Source: Chrysomallon squamiferum (lineage: Eukaryota; Mollusca; Gastropoda; Neomphalida; Peltospiridae). From it: a DNA stretch of 64,000 bases. The stretch covers positions 22,110,628 through 22,174,627 of the forward strand of contig CM022672.1 of assembly GCA_012295275.1 (NCBI GenBank). Reading direction: 5' to 3'. Each line of letters opens with the position of its first letter. The stretch's first letter is position 1. The notes under the pieces are model-generated. The model did no database searches. It was given only the letters and a program-made list of their open reading frames with translations, and had not been told where the DNA came from. The position numbers were made by a program, and so were the translations under genes. Positions 61,665-64,000 of the stretch are shown here, in pieces.

Positions 61665-61960
61665 GATTTTTTTTATATTTTTTTTTTTTTTTTGTGGGTT
61701 TTTGATGGGTTTTTTTTTTTTTTCTAATGTTGTGTATTATGATAGATATTTTGTTTCTGAGTTTTCTTGTTGTTGTTGTTGTTGTTGTTATTTTGTTTTT
61801 TATAATTTATTTATGTTTCTTTTATTATTTATTTTTTAATTTCATTTTCTTCCTGGCTTTTCATTTATTAATAATGCATTTATGTTTGTTTATTCATTTA
61901 ATTTTTGCTTTATTTATTTAAAAAATTTGTTGTTGTTTTTGTTGTTGTTTTATATATATA
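61665..61960. repeat. T-rich/GTT/TTTA low complexity
   Basis: Poly-T blocks (61668-61722), GTT units (61769-61790), then TTTA/TTTG-rich sequence. Confidence 0.85.
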
Positions 61961-62052
61961 TATTACTTATGTTTGGTTTTATGATTTATTTTTAAATTCA
62001 GTTTGTTACTGGATTGATTTACTTAATTATTTCTTTCTTTATTTATTCAGTT

Positions 62053-62097
62053 AATTAGTTAGTTAGTTAGTTAGTTATTATTATTATTATTATTATG

Positions 62098-62163
<66 letters not shown>

Positions 62164-62190
62164 GTTATTACTGTTGTTGTTGTTGTTATT
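62053..62190. repeat. (TTAG)n-(TTA)n-(GTT)n compound microsatellite
   Basis: TTAG units (62053-62077), TTA (to about 62163) and GTT units. Confidence 0.95.
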
Positions 62191-62336
62191 ACTCATTTAT
62201 TTATTCTTTCATATATCTGTCTTTTTCAATTTTCCTGAGGAACATTGTTTTCAGTTTTCTTTTTAAATTTTTCTTTTATATTTAGTCTTTTTTAGTAATT
62301 ATGTTTAGCATTAAATGAAAGTAACGAACCCTTCGG

Positions 62337-62346
62337 CCCCCCCCCC
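62337..62346. repeat. Poly-C tract (10 nt)
   Basis: Ten consecutive C in an AT-rich setting. Confidence 0.85.
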
Positions 62347-63100
62347 ACCAAAAAAAGAAAAACCAAACTGATCAAGTTTCTAGAAGATTTAATTATAACT
62401 TTTGTTTCCCAGTAAGTGAACTATTATAATTATTTCATTTGATTCACTATGATAATCGACTTGATCGTTTATATCACCATTACCTTCTGTAAAATTTTTT
62501 TGTTTTCAATGTCTGGTTTCAAATGAATCTGAACGTGAAGAGATATTCTCAAAATACACATCTGATCCCGTACAATTCAATATTGTAGTTGAAAACAGCT
62601 GAAATTGCCTACCTATTCAACCTATAATACGATATTCATGGGTACATAACTCTGTTAGTATAATATTCAAAAAAATGTAAATTATCACACGAACTCACAA
62701 AACACGCGTGTATTAGTTTACATATATACATATTGATTTATACCAAACTGTAATTTGTGCGCATGTATTATGTTACAGCATGCAAATAATACGAATCTAT
62801 ATTAGCCTAAATTTGCATTTTCATATATACCAAAATATAGTTTGTAAGCTTTTATTTTAATTTTTCCATTATACAGTGTTGTATATGTTTGTGAGTGTGT
62901 GTGTGCGTGTGTGCGTACGCGCGCGTGCATCTATGTGTGTTCGAGCGTATCTGCGTTAGGTATGATGTATCCCGCAGTGTTAATACCTTTGCACTTACGT
63001 ATTATTATTTTAAGCATGACCTTAAAAAAAAACAAATTCTGAAATGATTACGAACCATTAGTTTCTGGTCAAACATCACGCATCATACACACAAACATAA
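62347..63100. other. AT-rich unique DNA, no gene seen
   Basis: Contains a GT-rich patch at 62890-62945. No other feature. Confidence 0.5.
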
Positions 63101-63235
63101 TACATACATACATACATACATACATACATACATACATACATACATACATACATACATACATACATACATACATACATACATACAAAATACACACACACAC
63201 ACATACATACAAAATACATACATACATACACACAT
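63101..63235. repeat. (ATAC)n microsatellite
   Basis: About 21 pure ATAC units, then looser CA and ATAC units. Confidence 0.95.
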
Positions 63236-63449
63236 ATAAACTGTTTGTCAAAATAAAGGTATACTGTTCATGTGGCCACGTTATTTAGCGCTGAATTCTA
63301 GCAGCACACACAACAGCTGTGACATATTGACACCAGCAAGATGCGAATGTTCAAAGTGTCACCTTGTGATGTGTTTATAGCCAGAACGAGTTCAGTGATT
63401 TCACAACGGTCACGCAGTCCTCGGTACCATCTTGTTCATCTACCAGATA

Positions 63450-64000
63450 CACATCTGAAACGTACCTGAATAAACTCTGAATAAACCTGAATAAAATCTG
63501 AAACATACCTGAATAAACTCTAAAACTTAGCTGAATAAACTCTGAAACGCACCTGAATAAACTCTGAAACGCACCTGAATAAACTCTGAAACGTACCTGA
63601 ATAAACTCTGAAATGTACCTGAATAAACTCTGAAACGCACCTGAATAAACTCTGAAATGTACCTGAATAAACTCTGAAATGTACCTGAATGAGCTCTGAA
63701 ATGTACCTGAATAAACTCTGAAACGCACCTGAATAAACTCTGAAACGTATCTGAATAAACTCTGAAACGCACCTGAATAAACTCTGAAATGTACCTGAAT
63801 GAACTCTGAAATGTACCAGATAAACCCTGTAATGTACCAGATGAAACTGAAATTAAAATCTGAAATATACTCAATTAAGATTTGATTCGTACCAGTCTAG
63901 ACTCTGAATTATCAGATTAAAATCTGAAATGTTCCCTGTTATTATTTAATACCTACCAGTCTAAATTTTGAAACGTATCAGACGAAAATCTAAAATGATC
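63450..64000 (+). repeat. Minisatellite of 22-bp units, runs off the window end
   Basis: The unit is ACCTGAATAAACTCTGAAAC plus GY, about 18 well-formed copies to about 63830, then diverged copies (ACCAGTCTAAATTYTGAAAT type) to 64000. Because 22 leaves remainder 1 on division by 3, three units (66 bp) encode one 22-residue cycle. Both overlapping minus frames (63375-63728 and 63527-63874) therefore read the same peptide cycle. This is a sequence property, not evidence of a gene. Confidence 0.94.

Noticed and set aside
63375-63874. Two minus frames of 115-117 codons repeating a 22-residue cycle as a real repeat protein
   Set aside because: Explained fully by the 22-bp minisatellite. No independent evidence of transcription or homology.

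Overview
The window looks like intergenic or deep intronic DNA from a large, AT-rich, repeat-dense metazoan nuclear genome. The density of long (CT)n/(GA)n, (CA)n, (TATG)n, (TTTA)n and degenerate AGY/TAG trinucleotide tracts, plus degenerate tRNA-like SINE heads and a non-autonomous hAT element, would fit a mollusc and perhaps a cephalopod. That taxonomic guess is inference from texture only. I found no convincing intact protein-coding gene, no bacterial-style operon, no functional tRNA or rRNA gene and no CRISPR array. Nearly every open frame of 60-140 codons is made by a simple repeat (poly-F, V, S, L, Y or CV runs, or repeated peptides read from minisatellites).

Layout. 1-8 kb: AT-rich unique DNA broken by microsatellites, a compact cluster of nuclear-receptor half-sites with a CRE palindrome (2247-2302), and a decayed LINE reverse-transcriptase relic on the minus strand (about 3230-3508). 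8-20 kb: several short diverged tandem repeats (8.3, 9.9, 11.9, 12.7 and 19.4 kb), a possible hAT-type terminus (9261), trinucleotide tracts (15.7 and 17.1 kb) and a SINE-head-like segment (16.2 kb). 20-40 kb: unique AT-rich DNA with GC-richer islands that could be conserved non-coding elements, a 124-bp minisatellite (29.75-30.17 kb), large degenerate trinucleotide fields (35.2-36.6 kb), a CT/GA/CT array trio (37.1-38.5 kb) and a SINE head lying between two copies of a 50-bp sequence (39.3-39.7 kb). 40-64 kb: the richest minisatellite region, with arrays of about 54-58 bp (40.6 kb), about 167-204 bp (44.8 kb), 37 bp (47.0 kb), 45 bp (54.5 kb), 32-33 bp (59.9 kb) and 22 bp (63.4 kb to the window end). 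A 443-bp hAT-type MITE with a near-perfect 8-bp target duplication abuts the 32-33-bp array.

No genes here work together as a pathway. The notable content is repeat biology: about a dozen unrelated minisatellite families, some with higher-order structure, and possible cis-regulatory islands. The most specific unexplained signal is a composite motif, TGACGTCA-N9-GACCTTTAACCT, found twice 41.7 kb apart with identical spacing.
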